A stretch of DNA of 64,000 bases from an uncultured Eubacteriales bacterium (GCA_900551325.1 URVM01000015.1:1-64000), one strand, 5' to 3'; positions 32,868 to 41,475 are shown, counted from the first letter of the stretch. Program-made: numbers and translations. The notes: generated by a model not told the origin, from the letters alone.

Positions 32868-32922
32868 AAGACAAAGGCGTCTTAAGTTTCATCCAGAGGA
32901 TGAAGCTTAAGGCGCCTTTTTT
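32868..32922 (+). promoter_or_regulatory. ANTAR-type antitermination leader of asnB
   Basis: AAGAC (32868-32872) and GTCTT (32879-32883) form a stem around the hexaloop AAAGGC (A at position 1, G at 4). The same AAAGGCGTCTTAAG also pairs with CTTAAGGCGCCTTT (32906-32919) followed by a T-run, forming a terminator with an apical stem TTCATCC/GGATGAA. Hairpin and terminator exclude each other. The second hairpin has no A/G hexaloop. Binding by an ANTAR protein is inference; the regulator encoded at 45313 is the candidate. Confidence 0.7.
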
Positions 32923-32953
32923 GTACTGCCTTAGTATAAAAGGAGGGAAATAT

Positions 32954-34786
32954 ATGTGTTCAATTTGTGGAATAGTTGATTTTATAAATGAAGAAAGAGC
33001 TTTAGGAAAACATGTAGAAAAGATGGGAAGTGTTTTAACCCATAGAGGTCCAGATCAAAAGGGATGCTTTATAGATAAGGGTGTAGCCTTTGGTCATAAT
33101 AGATTAGCCATTATGGATATAGAAAAAGGACTTCAACCGATGATAAGAAATTATAGAGGTAGAAACTATACTATTGTATATAATGGAGAAATCTATAATA
33201 CACCAGAACTTACAAAAATCATTGAAGCAGCAGGGATTAAGCTTCAAACAAGATGTGATACAGAAGTTGTATTATATATGTACATTTTGAAGAAGGAAGA
33301 GTGTGCAACCTTTTTAAATGGTATTTTTGCCTTTGCTGTATGGGATGAAGAGAAGGAAGAAGTATATCTAGTAAGAGATCGATTTGGGATTAAACCATTA
33401 TTTTATACGAGAGTAGGTACTACTCTTTTATTTGCTTCAGAAATAAAGGCATTACTTACTTATGAAGGTATAAAACCAATTTTAGACCAACAAGGCTTGT
33501 GGCAAATGGTATACTTAGCACCAACTAAGGTAGGAGGAACAAGTGTATTTAAAAATATTTTTGAGATACCTACTGGATGTTATGGTCTTTATAAGAAGGA
33601 TAAATTAAGTATAGTAAAATATTGGAGTCTTACAGCCAAGACATTTGAAGACAATGAGAAAGAAGCAGTAGAAAGAACAAGGGAGCTTTTAACAGATGCT
33701 ATTAAGAGACAGCTTGTATCAGATGTACCCCTTGCAACTTTCTTATCTGGAGGACTAGATTCTACTATCATTACAAGTGTAGCTGCTAAACAGTATTTAG
33801 AAGAAGGTAGAAAGCTTGGAACTTATTCATTTGAATACTTAGGTAATAAAGAGAATTTCCAGTCTACATTATTCCAGCCACAAAGTGATGATGATTATGC
33901 AAGATATGTTGCCAATGAGCTTGGAACGGATCATCATATTTTAACAGCAGATATAGGAAGTTTAATCAATCTTCTAGAAGATGCTACTTTGTATAGGGAT
34001 TTACCAGGAATGGCAGATATAGATTCTTCTTTATTGTATTATTGTAGTCAGGTCAAAAAGGAACATACAGTTGTTTTATCTGGTGAGTGTGCAGATGAAA
34101 TATTTGGTGGATATCCTTGGTTTTATAGAAGTGAAATGTTAGAAACAGGATTTTTCCCTTGGATACATGATGCCAGTAGAAGAGCAGAACTCTTTAGGAG
34201 TGAATGGGTAAAACCTACAGAGGGGCTTAACTATGCAAAATCTATTTACGAAACAAGTATTAAGGCATGTCCTATACTAGATACAGATAGTAAAAGTATG
34301 AGACAAAGTCGTATAGCTACCTGGCTTTGCGTAGAGTACTTTATGACTTCCTTACTAGAAAGAAAAGATAGAATGAGTATGGCAAGTGGAGTAGAAGTAC
34401 GTGTACCCTTTGCAGACCATCGCATATTAGAGTATGTATACAATATACCATGGGAAATAAAGTTTAAGAATCAAGTAGAAAAGTCACTTTTAAGAGAAGC
34501 TATGAAAGACTATTTACCAGAAAAAGTGTTAAATAGAAAGAAGAGCCCATATCCTAAAACTCACAACCCACAATACGAAGAAAAGGTTATAAAACTACTA
34601 CAAACAAGACTAGGTGATACTAATAGCAGATTAAAGGAACTCATTAATCCGAGTGCCTTAGAAGACCTATTACATGCACAAAATGTAACCTGGTTCGGAC
34701 AATTAATGTCAAAGCCACAACTTTTAGCATGGCTTATTCAAATGGATTATTGGCTTTTAGCATACAATGTAGATATAAGACTATAA
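32954..34786 (+). CDS. asnB: Asparagine synthase (glutamine-hydrolysing)
   Basis: Makes asparagine from aspartate, ATP and glutamine. The 610-residue protein starts MCSICGIVDF, so Cys2 becomes the N-terminal nucleophile of the class II glutaminase domain (about 2-200; RGPDQKG, NGEIYN). The synthetase domain has the PP-loop LSGGLDSTIITS (about 265-276) and SGECADEIFGGYPWFY. The frame is open to an ATG at 32900, but that lies inside the leader terminator and would bury the catalytic Cys; AGGAGGGAAA fixes 32954. It is preceded by an ANTAR-type leader and separated from asnA by glnN and an ncRNA. Confidence 0.96.
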   Translation: MCSICGIVDFINEERALGKHVEKMGSVLTHRGPDQKGCFIDKGVAFGHNRLAIMDIEKGLQPMIRNYRGRNYTIVYNGEIYNTPELTKIIEAAGIKLQTRCDTEVVLYMYILKKEECATFLNGIFAFAVWDEEKEEVYLVRDRFGIKPLFYTRVGTTLLFASEIKALLTYEGIKPILDQQGLWQMVYLAPTKVGGTSVFKNIFEIPTGCYGLYKKDKLSIVKYWSLTAKTFEDNEKEAVERTRELLTDAIKRQLVSDVPLATFLSGGLDSTIITSVAAKQYLEEGRKLGTYSFEYLGNKENFQSTLFQPQSDDDYARYVANELGTDHHILTADIGSLINLLEDATLYRDLPGMADIDSSLLYYCSQVKKEHTVVLSGECADEIFGGYPWFYRSEMLETGFFPWIHDASRRAELFRSEWVKPTEGLNYAKSIYETSIKACPILDTDSKSMRQSRIATWLCVEYFMTSLLERKDRMSMASGVEVRVPFADHRILEYVYNIPWEIKFKNQVEKSLLREAMKDYLPEKVLNRKKSPYPKTHNPQYEEKVIKLLQTRLGDTNSRLKELINPSALEDLLHAQNVTWFGQLMSKPQLLAWLIQMDYWLLAYNVDIRL

Positions 34787-34812
34787 GTTAAGATAGAATA
34801 TGAATCACTTGA

Positions 34813-34865
34813 AAAGGGGGCTGTGCATTAGTTGATTAAAATCAACTAATGCACAGCCCCCTTTA
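34813..34865 (+). terminator. Terminator after asnB
   Basis: AAAGGGGGCTGTGCATTAGT and its complement pair almost perfectly around an AAAA loop, ending in CCCCCTTTAG. Confidence 0.9.
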
Positions 34866-34956
34866 GCTTTCTCTTCCATCGGCAAGAGGGGGTAAATAGA
34901 AAGATATACTGATATAAGTTAAAACTATAAAAAAGAATGCTATTAAGATAATCAAT

Positions 34957-35231
34957 GGGGCTAAGTAGACTAGAATTACTGTCTCTTAGAATAATCTAGC
35001 AGGTGAAAGGGTGGCTGTGACTCATCCGAAAGCGGCTTATGCAGGTGGATTAGAGGCTGTTAATGAGTGGGTGAGTAAGGTTCTTAGCCAGGTGTTCGCC
35101 GCGAAGCAAGTTTCTGGCGTTCTTACGATCCCCGAGTTTACAGCCTCTTAGCCACCGGAAGTGGAAGCTTGAGGAGGAGTTACAGCAACCCTGACACCTA
35201 AGAAGACTAAACAAAGACAGTAATTCGCCCC
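34957..35231 (+). ncRNA. Large structured ncRNA (possible raiA-type)
   Basis: A ~275-base non-coding RNA with strong nested pairing. A terminal stem joins GGGGC (34957-34961) plus GAATTACTGTCT (34973-34984) to AGACAGTAATTC plus GCCCC (35215-35231). GGTGG and AGAGGCTGT (35044-35060) pair with ACAGCCTCT and CCACC (35140-35156). Inside, GTAAGG/TTCTTAC and GCCAG/CTGGC are visible. The 5' half recurs at 1-119 with pairing-preserving changes. No long ORF with a ribosome binding site is present. RNase P, tmRNA, SRP and 6S hallmarks are missing. The raiA motif of Clostridia is my best guess for the class, not verified. Confidence 0.75.
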
Positions 35232-35246
35232 TTTCCAAATCACTCT

Positions 35247-37337
35247 CTATACACTAAAAAGTAAATCTCCATAAGTTGGGTAAGGCCAGTAAGTACGACC
35301 TACTTGTATTTCAAGTTCATCTACAAGAGCACGTAATTCCTGCATAGTTGGTAAGATAGAAGCTTTATAATACTCTGCATGTTCTTGCATAGTTTGGTAA
35401 GGTGTAGCATTAAGAATAAGATTATCTAGGGCGGTAAGTTTTTTGTAAACACCAGTTAGAAGATTTGAAAGTTGTTCTACTAATGTTTCTTCTAGTTCAC
35501 AAGGACATGTAGAAAGAAGGGTACGTTTGTTGAGTGCTGTTTGCGCAAGATCATTTATATAATGATTGACAGCTGGGATGATGTCTTTTCGTACCATATC
35601 CAGTAGTGTGAGTGCTTCAATATGAATGACTTTAGAATAGCCTTCAAGGAGGATTTCATAGCGTGAGTAGATTTCACTTTGAGTAAAGATTTTATGCTTA
35701 GTAAAGAGATCTATATTTTTTGGTGCAATAAAGTAAGGTAGGGCATCTGGGGTAGACTTTAAGTTGAGTAAGCCTCGTGTAGTTGCTTCTTTAACCCAGC
35801 TATCGTCATAGTTATTACCATTAAAGATAATACGTTTATGGTTTTGTAAGGTTCTTTTGATAATAGATTTTACACTAGCTTGAAGGTTATCGCATACTTC
35901 TAGTTCATTGGCAAATAGAGATAACTCTTCAGCTACAATGGTATTTAGCACAATGTTAGGACCAGAGATAGAGAGCATAGAACCTAACATACGAAATTCG
36001 AATTTATTGCCTGTAAAGGCAAAGGGAGAAGTTCTATTACGATCTGTTGTATCTTTTTTAAATCGTGGAAGTACATCTACACCAATTTCCATATAGGTCA
36101 CGTCTTTTTTGTCGTAGTTACTATCATTTTCAATAGACTCTAATATGGCAGTTAACTCTTCACCAAGAAACATGGAAACAATGGCAGGTGGTGCTTCATG
36201 AGCACCTAGACGGTGGTCATTTCCAGCACTTGCAACACAGATACGAAGAAGGTCTTGATATTCATCAACAGCTTTAATAATAGCGCATAAGAAAAGGAGA
36301 AACTGAGCATTTTCTTCAGGAGACTTTCCAGGTTCTAAAAGGTTAATGCCTGTATTAGTTGTAAGAGACCAGTTGTTATGCTTACCACTACCATTTACAC
36401 CAGCAAAAGGCTTTTCGTGTAAGAGACATACAAGGTTATGGCGCTTAGCAACTTTTTGCATCATTTCCATAGTAAGTTGGTTGTGATCAGTAGAAATATT
36501 AGTTGTAGTAAAAATAGGAGCCAGTTCATGTTGACTAGGTGCTACCTCATTGTGTTTAGTTTTAGCTAATATACCAAGTTTCCAAAGCTCTTCATCTAGT
36601 TCTTTCATAAAAGCAGCAACACGAGGTTTAAGTGTGCCAAAGTAGTGGTCATCAAGTTCTTGACCTTTTGGAGGCTTAGCACCTAAAAGTGTACGGCCAC
36701 AATAGATAAGGTCTTTACGCTTATCATATAAGGATTTATCGATTAGAAAATATTCTTGTTCAGGGCCGACTGTTGTAATAACTTTAGAAACATCAGCATG
36801 ACCAAAAAGCTTAAGAATACGTAGTGCCTCTTTATTGAGTGCAGACATGGAACGCAAAAGAGGTGTTTTTTTATCTAGTGCTTCTCCGCTATAAGAACAA
36901 AAAGCAGTAGGTATACAAAGTGTATCATCTTTAATAAAGGCATAAGAAGTAGGGTCCCAAGCAGTGTAGCCACGTGCTTCAAAAGTTGCACGAAGGCCAC
37001 CTGATGGAAAGCTTGAAGCATCAGGTTCACCTTTTATAAGTTCTTTGCCTGAAAACTCCATAATAACAGAGCCATCTCCAGAAGGGCAGATAAAGCTATC
37101 ATGCTTTTCGGCTGTAATACCAGTCATAGGTTGGAACCAATGGGTAAAGTGGGTAGCTCCCTTTTCAATAGCCCAATCTTTCATAGCATTGGCAACAACA
37201 TTAGCGATAGATAAGTCTAAGCTTATATCTTGTGATATAGCGTTTTTTAGTGCTTTATAGGTAGATTTTGGAAGACGTTCTCTCATGACTTCATCATTAA
37301 AGACCATGCTGCCAAATAGTTTGGTTACGTGTGTCAT
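35247..37337 (-). CDS. glnN: Glutamine synthetase type III
   Basis: Makes glutamine from glutamate, ammonia and ATP. At 696 residues it is the long GSIII form. The N-terminal part has THWFQPMTGITAEKHDSF (about 83-100), FPSGGLRATFEARGYTAWDP (about 109-128) and the metal/ATP residues of GPEQEYFLID and NEVAPSQHELAPIF (key E-x-A-P-S-Q-H-E). KPFAGVNGSGKHNNWS (about 317-332) and GAHEAPPAIVSMFLG follow. All are GSIII hallmarks. It is probably co-transcribed with asnA (157-base gap, same strand) and so placed under the asnA leader. I see no leader hairpin of its own. A second, type I, GS is encoded at 43962. Confidence 0.96.
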   Translation of the reverse strand: MTHVTKLFGSMVFNDEVMRERLPKSTYKALKNAISQDISLDLSIANVVANAMKDWAIEKGATHFTHWFQPMTGITAEKHDSFICPSGDGSVIMEFSGKELIKGEPDASSFPSGGLRATFEARGYTAWDPTSYAFIKDDTLCIPTAFCSYSGEALDKKTPLLRSMSALNKEALRILKLFGHADVSKVITTVGPEQEYFLIDKSLYDKRKDLIYCGRTLLGAKPPKGQELDDHYFGTLKPRVAAFMKELDEELWKLGILAKTKHNEVAPSQHELAPIFTTTNISTDHNQLTMEMMQKVAKRHNLVCLLHEKPFAGVNGSGKHNNWSLTTNTGINLLEPGKSPEENAQFLLFLCAIIKAVDEYQDLLRICVASAGNDHRLGAHEAPPAIVSMFLGEELTAILESIENDSNYDKKDVTYMEIGVDVLPRFKKDTTDRNRTSPFAFTGNKFEFRMLGSMLSISGPNIVLNTIVAEELSLFANELEVCDNLQASVKSIIKRTLQNHKRIIFNGNNYDDSWVKEATTRGLLNLKSTPDALPYFIAPKNIDLFTKHKIFTQSEIYSRYEILLEGYSKVIHIEALTLLDMVRKDIIPAVNHYINDLAQTALNKRTLLSTCPCELEETLVEQLSNLLTGVYKKLTALDNLILNATPYQTMQEHAEYYKASILPTMQELRALVDELEIQVGRTYWPYPTYGDLLFSV

Positions 37338-37494
37338 TTTAATTTCCCCCTAAATGATAAAAGATACAGTAAAAATATTTATATAAAAATAAAAAACATA
37401 TAAGACCAACAATAGAAGTAGTAAAAAAATAAAATTGATAAAATAGTAAAAGCAATAAAATATATGAGAAAGATAATAAAGCAAGAAGATTAAC

Positions 37495-38502
37495 TTATAG
37501 TAAGGCTATACCGTATTGGGCACATACAGTTTTTGTAGATTCATCCCAAATAGAAGATTGAACCTCTCCAATATGAGCTTTACCTAGGAGTAACATACAA
37601 AGTCTTGATTGACCAATTCCACCACCTATAGTTAAAGGTAACTCATCATTTAATAGCATTTGATGGAAAGGAAACTGCTTACGGTGAGTACAATTTGCTT
37701 GTTCAAGTTGAAGGCTTAAACTTGTAGCATCTACACGAATACCCATAGAAGAGACTTCAAAGGCAAGGCCTAATACTTCATTCCAAAATATAAGGTCTCC
37801 ATTAAGATGCCAGTCATCATAGTCAGGTGCTCTACCATCATGTTTTTGGCCAGATGCTAAAAGGTCACCAATTTCCATAATGAAAGTAGTAGGGTGGGTT
37901 TTAACATAGGTCATTTCTCTTTCTTTTGGAGTTAAAAGAGGATAGAGATTTTCAAGCTCCTGAGTTGTAATAAAGTCTATTTCTCTAGAAAGGGTAACAG
38001 GTAAAGTTGGAAAATGTATTTTTAGAGTATCTAAAGTATCACATATAGCATTTACAATCTTTTGGACTGTTTCTTTTAAATAGGTTTGATTACGCATAGT
38101 ATTAGATATAATCTTTTCCCAATCCCATTGGTCAACATAGATGGAATGAAGGTTTGTCATTTCTTCGTCACGCCTAATGGCATTCATATTTGTATAAAGT
38201 CCTTCATCTAAATGAAAGCCGTATTGATGTAGTGCAAAGCGTTTCCATTTAGCTAGAGAGTGAACAACTTGAGCAGTTGTACCTGTTTCTGCAATATCAA
38301 AAGATACAGCTCTTTCTATACCGTTTAAATCATCATTTAACCCAGTAGTAGAATCTACAAATAAAGGTGCAGAGACACGTTTTAAGTTTAAAGACTGGCT
38401 TAAGAAACTCTCAAAACTTCTTTTAATAAGAGAAATGGCTTCTTGTGTTTCATAAAGAGATAGGGGTGAAGTATAACCTTCTGGAATAAAAACTTTACTC
38501 AT
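37495..38502 (-). CDS. asnA: Aspartate-ammonia ligase (asparagine synthetase A)
   Basis: Makes asparagine from aspartate and free ammonia with ATP. The 335-residue protein closely follows the AsnA pattern: VHSLAKWKRFALHQYGF (about 81-97), GLYTNMNAIRRDEE (about 100-113), SIYVDQWDWEKII (about 119-131), DYDDWHLNGDLIFW, SSMGIRVDA and IGGGIGQSRLCMLLLG. It is a class II synthetase relative. Two ATGs (38508 and 38502) follow AAAGGATG; the second has better spacing. It is the first gene of the minus-strand unit, under an ANTAR-type leader, and divergent from the glutamate synthase operon. With asnB, the window has both routes to asparagine. Confidence 0.95.
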   Translation of the reverse strand: MSKVFIPEGYTSPLSLYETQEAISLIKRSFESFLSQSLNLKRVSAPLFVDSTTGLNDDLNGIERAVSFDIAETGTTAQVVHSLAKWKRFALHQYGFHLDEGLYTNMNAIRRDEEMTNLHSIYVDQWDWEKIISNTMRNQTYLKETVQKIVNAICDTLDTLKIHFPTLPVTLSREIDFITTQELENLYPLLTPKEREMTYVKTHPTTFIMEIGDLLASGQKHDGRAPDYDDWHLNGDLIFWNEVLGLAFEVSSMGIRVDATSLSLQLEQANCTHRKQFPFHQMLLNDELPLTIGGGIGQSRLCMLLLGKAHIGEVQSSIWDESTKTVCAQYGIALL

Positions 38503-38573
38503 ATACATACATCCTTTCCAAATTTAAGTTTTGCATTACTTGATGGGTCCCACTTGTTATAGGTTAAGTAAAA

Positions 38574-38618
38574 TAAAAAAAGGCGCCGTAGGTTAATAAA
38601 CCTACAGCGCCTTTGCTG
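38574..38618 (-). promoter_or_regulatory. ANTAR-type antitermination leader of asnA
   Basis: On the minus strand CAGC (38618-38615) and GCTG (38608-38605) enclose the hexaloop AAAGGC. The stretch AAAGGCGC-T-GTAGGTT then pairs with AACCTAC-G-GCGCCTTT and runs into TTTTTTA, forming the terminator. Same loop and same loop-to-terminator overlap as the asnB and glutamate synthase leaders, but a different stem sequence. Confidence 0.7.
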
Positions 38619-38628
38619 ATTTGATAGT

Positions 38629-38658
38629 AGTATATGACTAGACGAGTTAAAAAGTCAA
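38629..38658 (-). promoter_or_regulatory. Promoter of asnA-glnN
   Basis: On the minus strand TTGACT (38658-38653), 18 bases, TATACT (38634-38629). Transcription would begin about 10 bases before the hexaloop hairpin. Confidence 0.7.
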
Positions 38659-38716
38659 TATAATTTTTAAAAAAATAAAATATTTAAAATAAAATATTTA
38701 ATGACCGTAATTTTTA

Positions 38717-38745
38717 TTGACAGGACAAAATAAGCCGATTACAAT
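38717..38745 (+). promoter_or_regulatory. Promoter of the glutamate synthase-glnA operon
   Basis: TTGACA (38717-38722), exactly 17 bases, TACAAT (38740-38745). The expected start at about 38752 coincides with the first base of the hexaloop hairpin. Confidence 0.8.
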
Positions 38746-38751
38746 TTATGT

Positions 38752-38815
38752 ATGAACAAAGGCGTTCATCAAAGGAAGAAACCAAAGTTGGTTTTACTTT
38801 TGATGAGCGCCTTTT
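38752..38815 (+). promoter_or_regulatory. Dual-hexaloop ANTAR antitermination leader of the glutamate synthase operon
   Basis: Hairpin P1: ATGAAC/GTTCAT around loop AAAGGC (38752-38769). Hairpin P2: AAACC/GGTTT around loop AAAGTT (38779-38794). Both loops are six bases with A at 1 and G at 4, the pattern recognised by ANTAR proteins such as EutV and NasR. The terminator pairs AAAGGCG-CATCAAA (38758-38773) with TTTTGATG-GCGCCTTTT (38798-38815), which requires P1 to open. In the terminated form P2 sits in the loop. The operon encodes its own ANTAR protein. Confidence 0.8.
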
Positions 38816-38868
38816 CGTATTTAGCCAGTAAAATAGGACTGGATTTTTAAGTTAAGGAGGGGATTAGG

Positions 38869-39969
38869 GTGAAAAAAGAAGGAGAAATAAGGATACCTTC
38901 AGGATGTGCCATATCAGGGATTTTTGATAAGAGTGGAAAAGGTATGAGTGGAGAAGTCATTATTAAATCTATAGGTGTTATGCATGATCGTTCCAATGGT
39001 CTTGGAGGTGGTTTTGCAGGCTATGGCATTTATCCAGAGTACAAAGACTTATATGCTTTTCATTTGTTTTATGAAACACAAAATGCTAGAGAGGAATGTG
39101 AAAGATTTTTAGAAAAACATTTTGATTTAGTGAACCTTTCTAAGATTGCTACTAGGAAAACACGGAAAATAACCAACGAGCCTTTAATATGGCGCTATTT
39201 TGTAAATCCACTACCTACAAGACTTAAAGAGAGTCAGCTAGATGAAAATGAATTTGTAGCCCAATGTGTGATTCAGATTAATACACGTATTAATGGAGCT
39301 TATGTATTTTCAAGTGGGAAAAATATGGGTGTCTTTAAAGCTGTAGGTTTTCCAGAAGATGTAGGAAAATTTTATAAACTAGAGGAGTACGAAGGATATT
39401 CATGGACAGCACATGGTAGATATCCTACTAATACACCAGGCTGGTGGGGAGGTGCACATCCTTTTGCTATGCTTGATTTATCTGTTGTACACAATGGTGA
39501 GATTTCTTCTTATGATGCCAATAGAAGATTTATAGAAATGTTTGGTTATAAGTGTAGCTTATTAACAGATACAGAAGTCATCACCTATATAATAGATTTC
39601 TTAATGAGAAGACAAGGACTAAGTTTAAAAGAGATTTCACAAGTAATAGCAGCACCTTTTTGGAGTAGTATGTCCTATAAGACTGAAGAAGAAAGAAAGC
39701 AAATTGCCTATTTAAGAAATATATTTGCAAGCTTATTAATTACAGGGCCTTTTTCTATATTAGTAGGATTTGAAGGTGGGTTAATGGCCCTTAATGACCG
39801 CCTAAAGTTACGTTCCATGGTAGTAGGAGAAAAAGGGGATCTTGTATATATAGCAAGTGAGGAATGTGCTATACGAATAGTTGAACCTAATGTAGATAAG
39901 GTTTGGTCACCACAAGGTGGAGAACCTGTTATTGTAAGGTTAAAGGAGGGGGAACTGAATGAGTATTGA
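38869..39969 (+). CDS. Glutamate synthase, class II glutaminase (GATase) subunit
   Basis: The amidotransferase part of a split glutamate synthase. It releases ammonia from glutamine. The 366-residue protein has GYSWTAHGRYPTNTPGWWGGAHPF (key T-x-HxRYPTN, about 184-207), VVHNGEISSYDANRRF (about 211-226) and LLTDTEVI, all class II GATase landmarks. The expected nucleophile is the Cys in PSGCAISGIFD (Cys13), so the 12 residues before it would need to be removed or the start differs; a GTG start at 38869 behind AAGGAGGGG is what the sequence supports. It overlaps the next gene by 11 bases. It is the first gene of the operon. Confidence 0.9.
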   Translation: MKKEGEIRIPSGCAISGIFDKSGKGMSGEVIIKSIGVMHDRSNGLGGGFAGYGIYPEYKDLYAFHLFYETQNAREECERFLEKHFDLVNLSKIATRKTRKITNEPLIWRYFVNPLPTRLKESQLDENEFVAQCVIQINTRINGAYVFSSGKNMGVFKAVGFPEDVGKFYKLEEYEGYSWTAHGRYPTNTPGWWGGAHPFAMLDLSVVHNGEISSYDANRRFIEMFGYKCSLLTDTEVITYIIDFLMRRQGLSLKEISQVIAAPFWSSMSYKTEEERKQIAYLRNIFASLLITGPFSILVGFEGGLMALNDRLKLRSMVVGEKGDLVYIASEECAIRIVEPNVDKVWSPQGGEPVIVRLKEGELNEY

Positions 39970-41464
39970 TTTTGTATATCCTGAATACGAAGTTGTTAGA
40001 AATATGGATCGCTGTATTGGTTGCAAAGTGTGTGTTAGACAGTGTGCCGATCAAGTACATACTTATGATGAAGAAACTAAAAGTTTATGGGCAGATGATA
40101 GTAAATGTGTAAACTGCCATAGATGTGTAGCCCTTTGTCCTACAAAGGCACTTAAGATTGTAAAGACTGATCATACTTTTAAAACAAATGAAAGTTGGTC
40201 AGGAGAAACGATTAATGAGATTTACCGTCAAGCAGCAACGGGAGGCGTATTGCTTTCTTCTATGGGAAATCCAAAACCTTACCCTATCTACTGGGATAAA
40301 ATACTCATTAATGCTTCTCAAGTGACTAATCCTTCTATAGATCCTCTTCGTGAACCTATGGAAACAAAGGTATTTTTAGGCAAGAAGCCTACTTGTATAC
40401 AAAGAGATGAGAAGGGAAAGTTAAAAACTAATCTACCGCCACAGCTAGAGCTTACTGTCCCTATTATGTTTTCAGCCATGTCTTATGGTTCCATTAGTTA
40501 TAATGCCCATGAAAGTCTAGCACGTGCAGCAACTGAACTTGGCATTTGTTATAACACAGGAGAAGGTGGCTTGCATGAAGATTTTTATCAGTACGGTGAT
40601 CACACTATTGTTCAAGTCGCATCAGGTCGCTTTGGTGTATATAAAGATTATTTAGAAGCAGGTGCTGCCATTGAGATTAAGATGGGGCAAGGTGCAAAGC
40701 CGGGTATAGGTGGTCACTTACCAGGAACTAAAATTGTAGGAGATATTTCTAAGACACGTATGATACCAGAAGGGTCAGATGCTATATCACCGGCACCCCA
40801 CCATGATATTTATTCAATAGAAGATTTAAGGCAGTTAGTAGACTCTTTAAAAGAAGCTACAGCATATAAGAAGCCTATTATTGTAAAGATAGCTGCTGTT
40901 CATAATGTGGCTGCCATTGCAAGTGGTATTGCTAGAAGTGGTGCAGATATTATAGCTATTGATGGATTTAGAGGAGGAACAGGGGCAGCGCCTACAAGAA
41001 TACGAGATAATGTAGGGATTCCTATTGAACTTGCCTTAGCAAGTGTAGATACAAGGTTGCGAGAGGAAGGCATTCGAAATGAAGTATCTATTATAGTAGG
41101 AGGAAGTATTAGAAATAGTGCAGACATTGTAAAGGCCATTGCACTAGGTGCAGATGCAGTCTATGTTGCTACAAGTGCCCTACTTGCACTGGGATGTCAT
41201 CTTTGTAGAAGTTGCCATAGTGGCAAGTGTAACTGGGGTATTGCTACCCAAATACCAGAGCTTGTAAAACGCTTAAATCCAGATATAGGATACAAACGTT
41301 TAGTAAATCTTATTACAGCTTGGGAGCATGAGATTAAAGAGATGATGGGTGGCATGGGGATTAACTCTATTGAAGCACTTAAAGGCAATAGACTTATGCT
41401 AAGAGGTATAGGTTTAACACAAAAAGAACTAGAGATATTAGGTATTATGCATGCTGGAGAATAG
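39959..41464 (+). CDS. Glutamate synthase, FMN-binding domain with N-terminal ferredoxin domain
   Basis: The synthase core of the split, archaeal-type enzyme. Residues about 15-65 form a 2[4Fe-4S] ferredoxin domain (CIGCKVCVRQC and CVNCHRCVALCP). The FMN-binding TIM barrel follows, with MSYGSISYNAHESLARAA, NTGEGGLHEDFY, QGAKPGIGGHLPG and IDGFRGGTGAAP. CHLCRSCHSGKCNWG (about 420-434) is the 3Fe-4S cysteine cluster. Here 2-oxoglutarate and ammonia are converted to glutamate with electrons from the Fe-S clusters. The 501-residue length suits the standalone domain. The next genes supply electron input and the GXGXG part. Confidence 0.93.
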   Translation: MSIDFVYPEYEVVRNMDRCIGCKVCVRQCADQVHTYDEETKSLWADDSKCVNCHRCVALCPTKALKIVKTDHTFKTNESWSGETINEIYRQAATGGVLLSSMGNPKPYPIYWDKILINASQVTNPSIDPLREPMETKVFLGKKPTCIQRDEKGKLKTNLPPQLELTVPIMFSAMSYGSISYNAHESLARAATELGICYNTGEGGLHEDFYQYGDHTIVQVASGRFGVYKDYLEAGAAIEIKMGQGAKPGIGGHLPGTKIVGDISKTRMIPEGSDAISPAPHHDIYSIEDLRQLVDSLKEATAYKKPIIVKIAAVHNVAAIASGIARSGADIIAIDGFRGGTGAAPTRIRDNVGIPIELALASVDTRLREEGIRNEVSIIVGGSIRNSADIVKAIALGADAVYVATSALLALGCHLCRSCHSGKCNWGIATQIPELVKRLNPDIGYKRLVNLITAWEHEIKEMMGGMGINSIEALKGNRLMLRGIGLTQKELEILGIMHAGE

Positions 41465-41475
41465 GGGGAGAGAAG

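Noticed and set aside
32900..32953. Upstream ATG of asnB adding 18 residues
   Set aside because: It lies in the leader terminator and would bury the N-terminal catalytic Cys.
34957..35231. tmRNA, RNase P RNA, SRP RNA or 6S RNA
   Set aside because: The diagnostic sequences of these RNAs are not present, and no tag-peptide ORF is recognisable.
35050..35238. 62-residue minus-strand ORF
   Set aside because: It lies almost wholly within the structured RNA, has no ribosome binding site that I can see, and its composition follows the paired stems.
37338..37494. ANTAR-type leader for glnN
   Set aside because: The gap is AT-rich and has no hexaloop hairpin or terminator, so glnN is more likely read from the asnA promoter.
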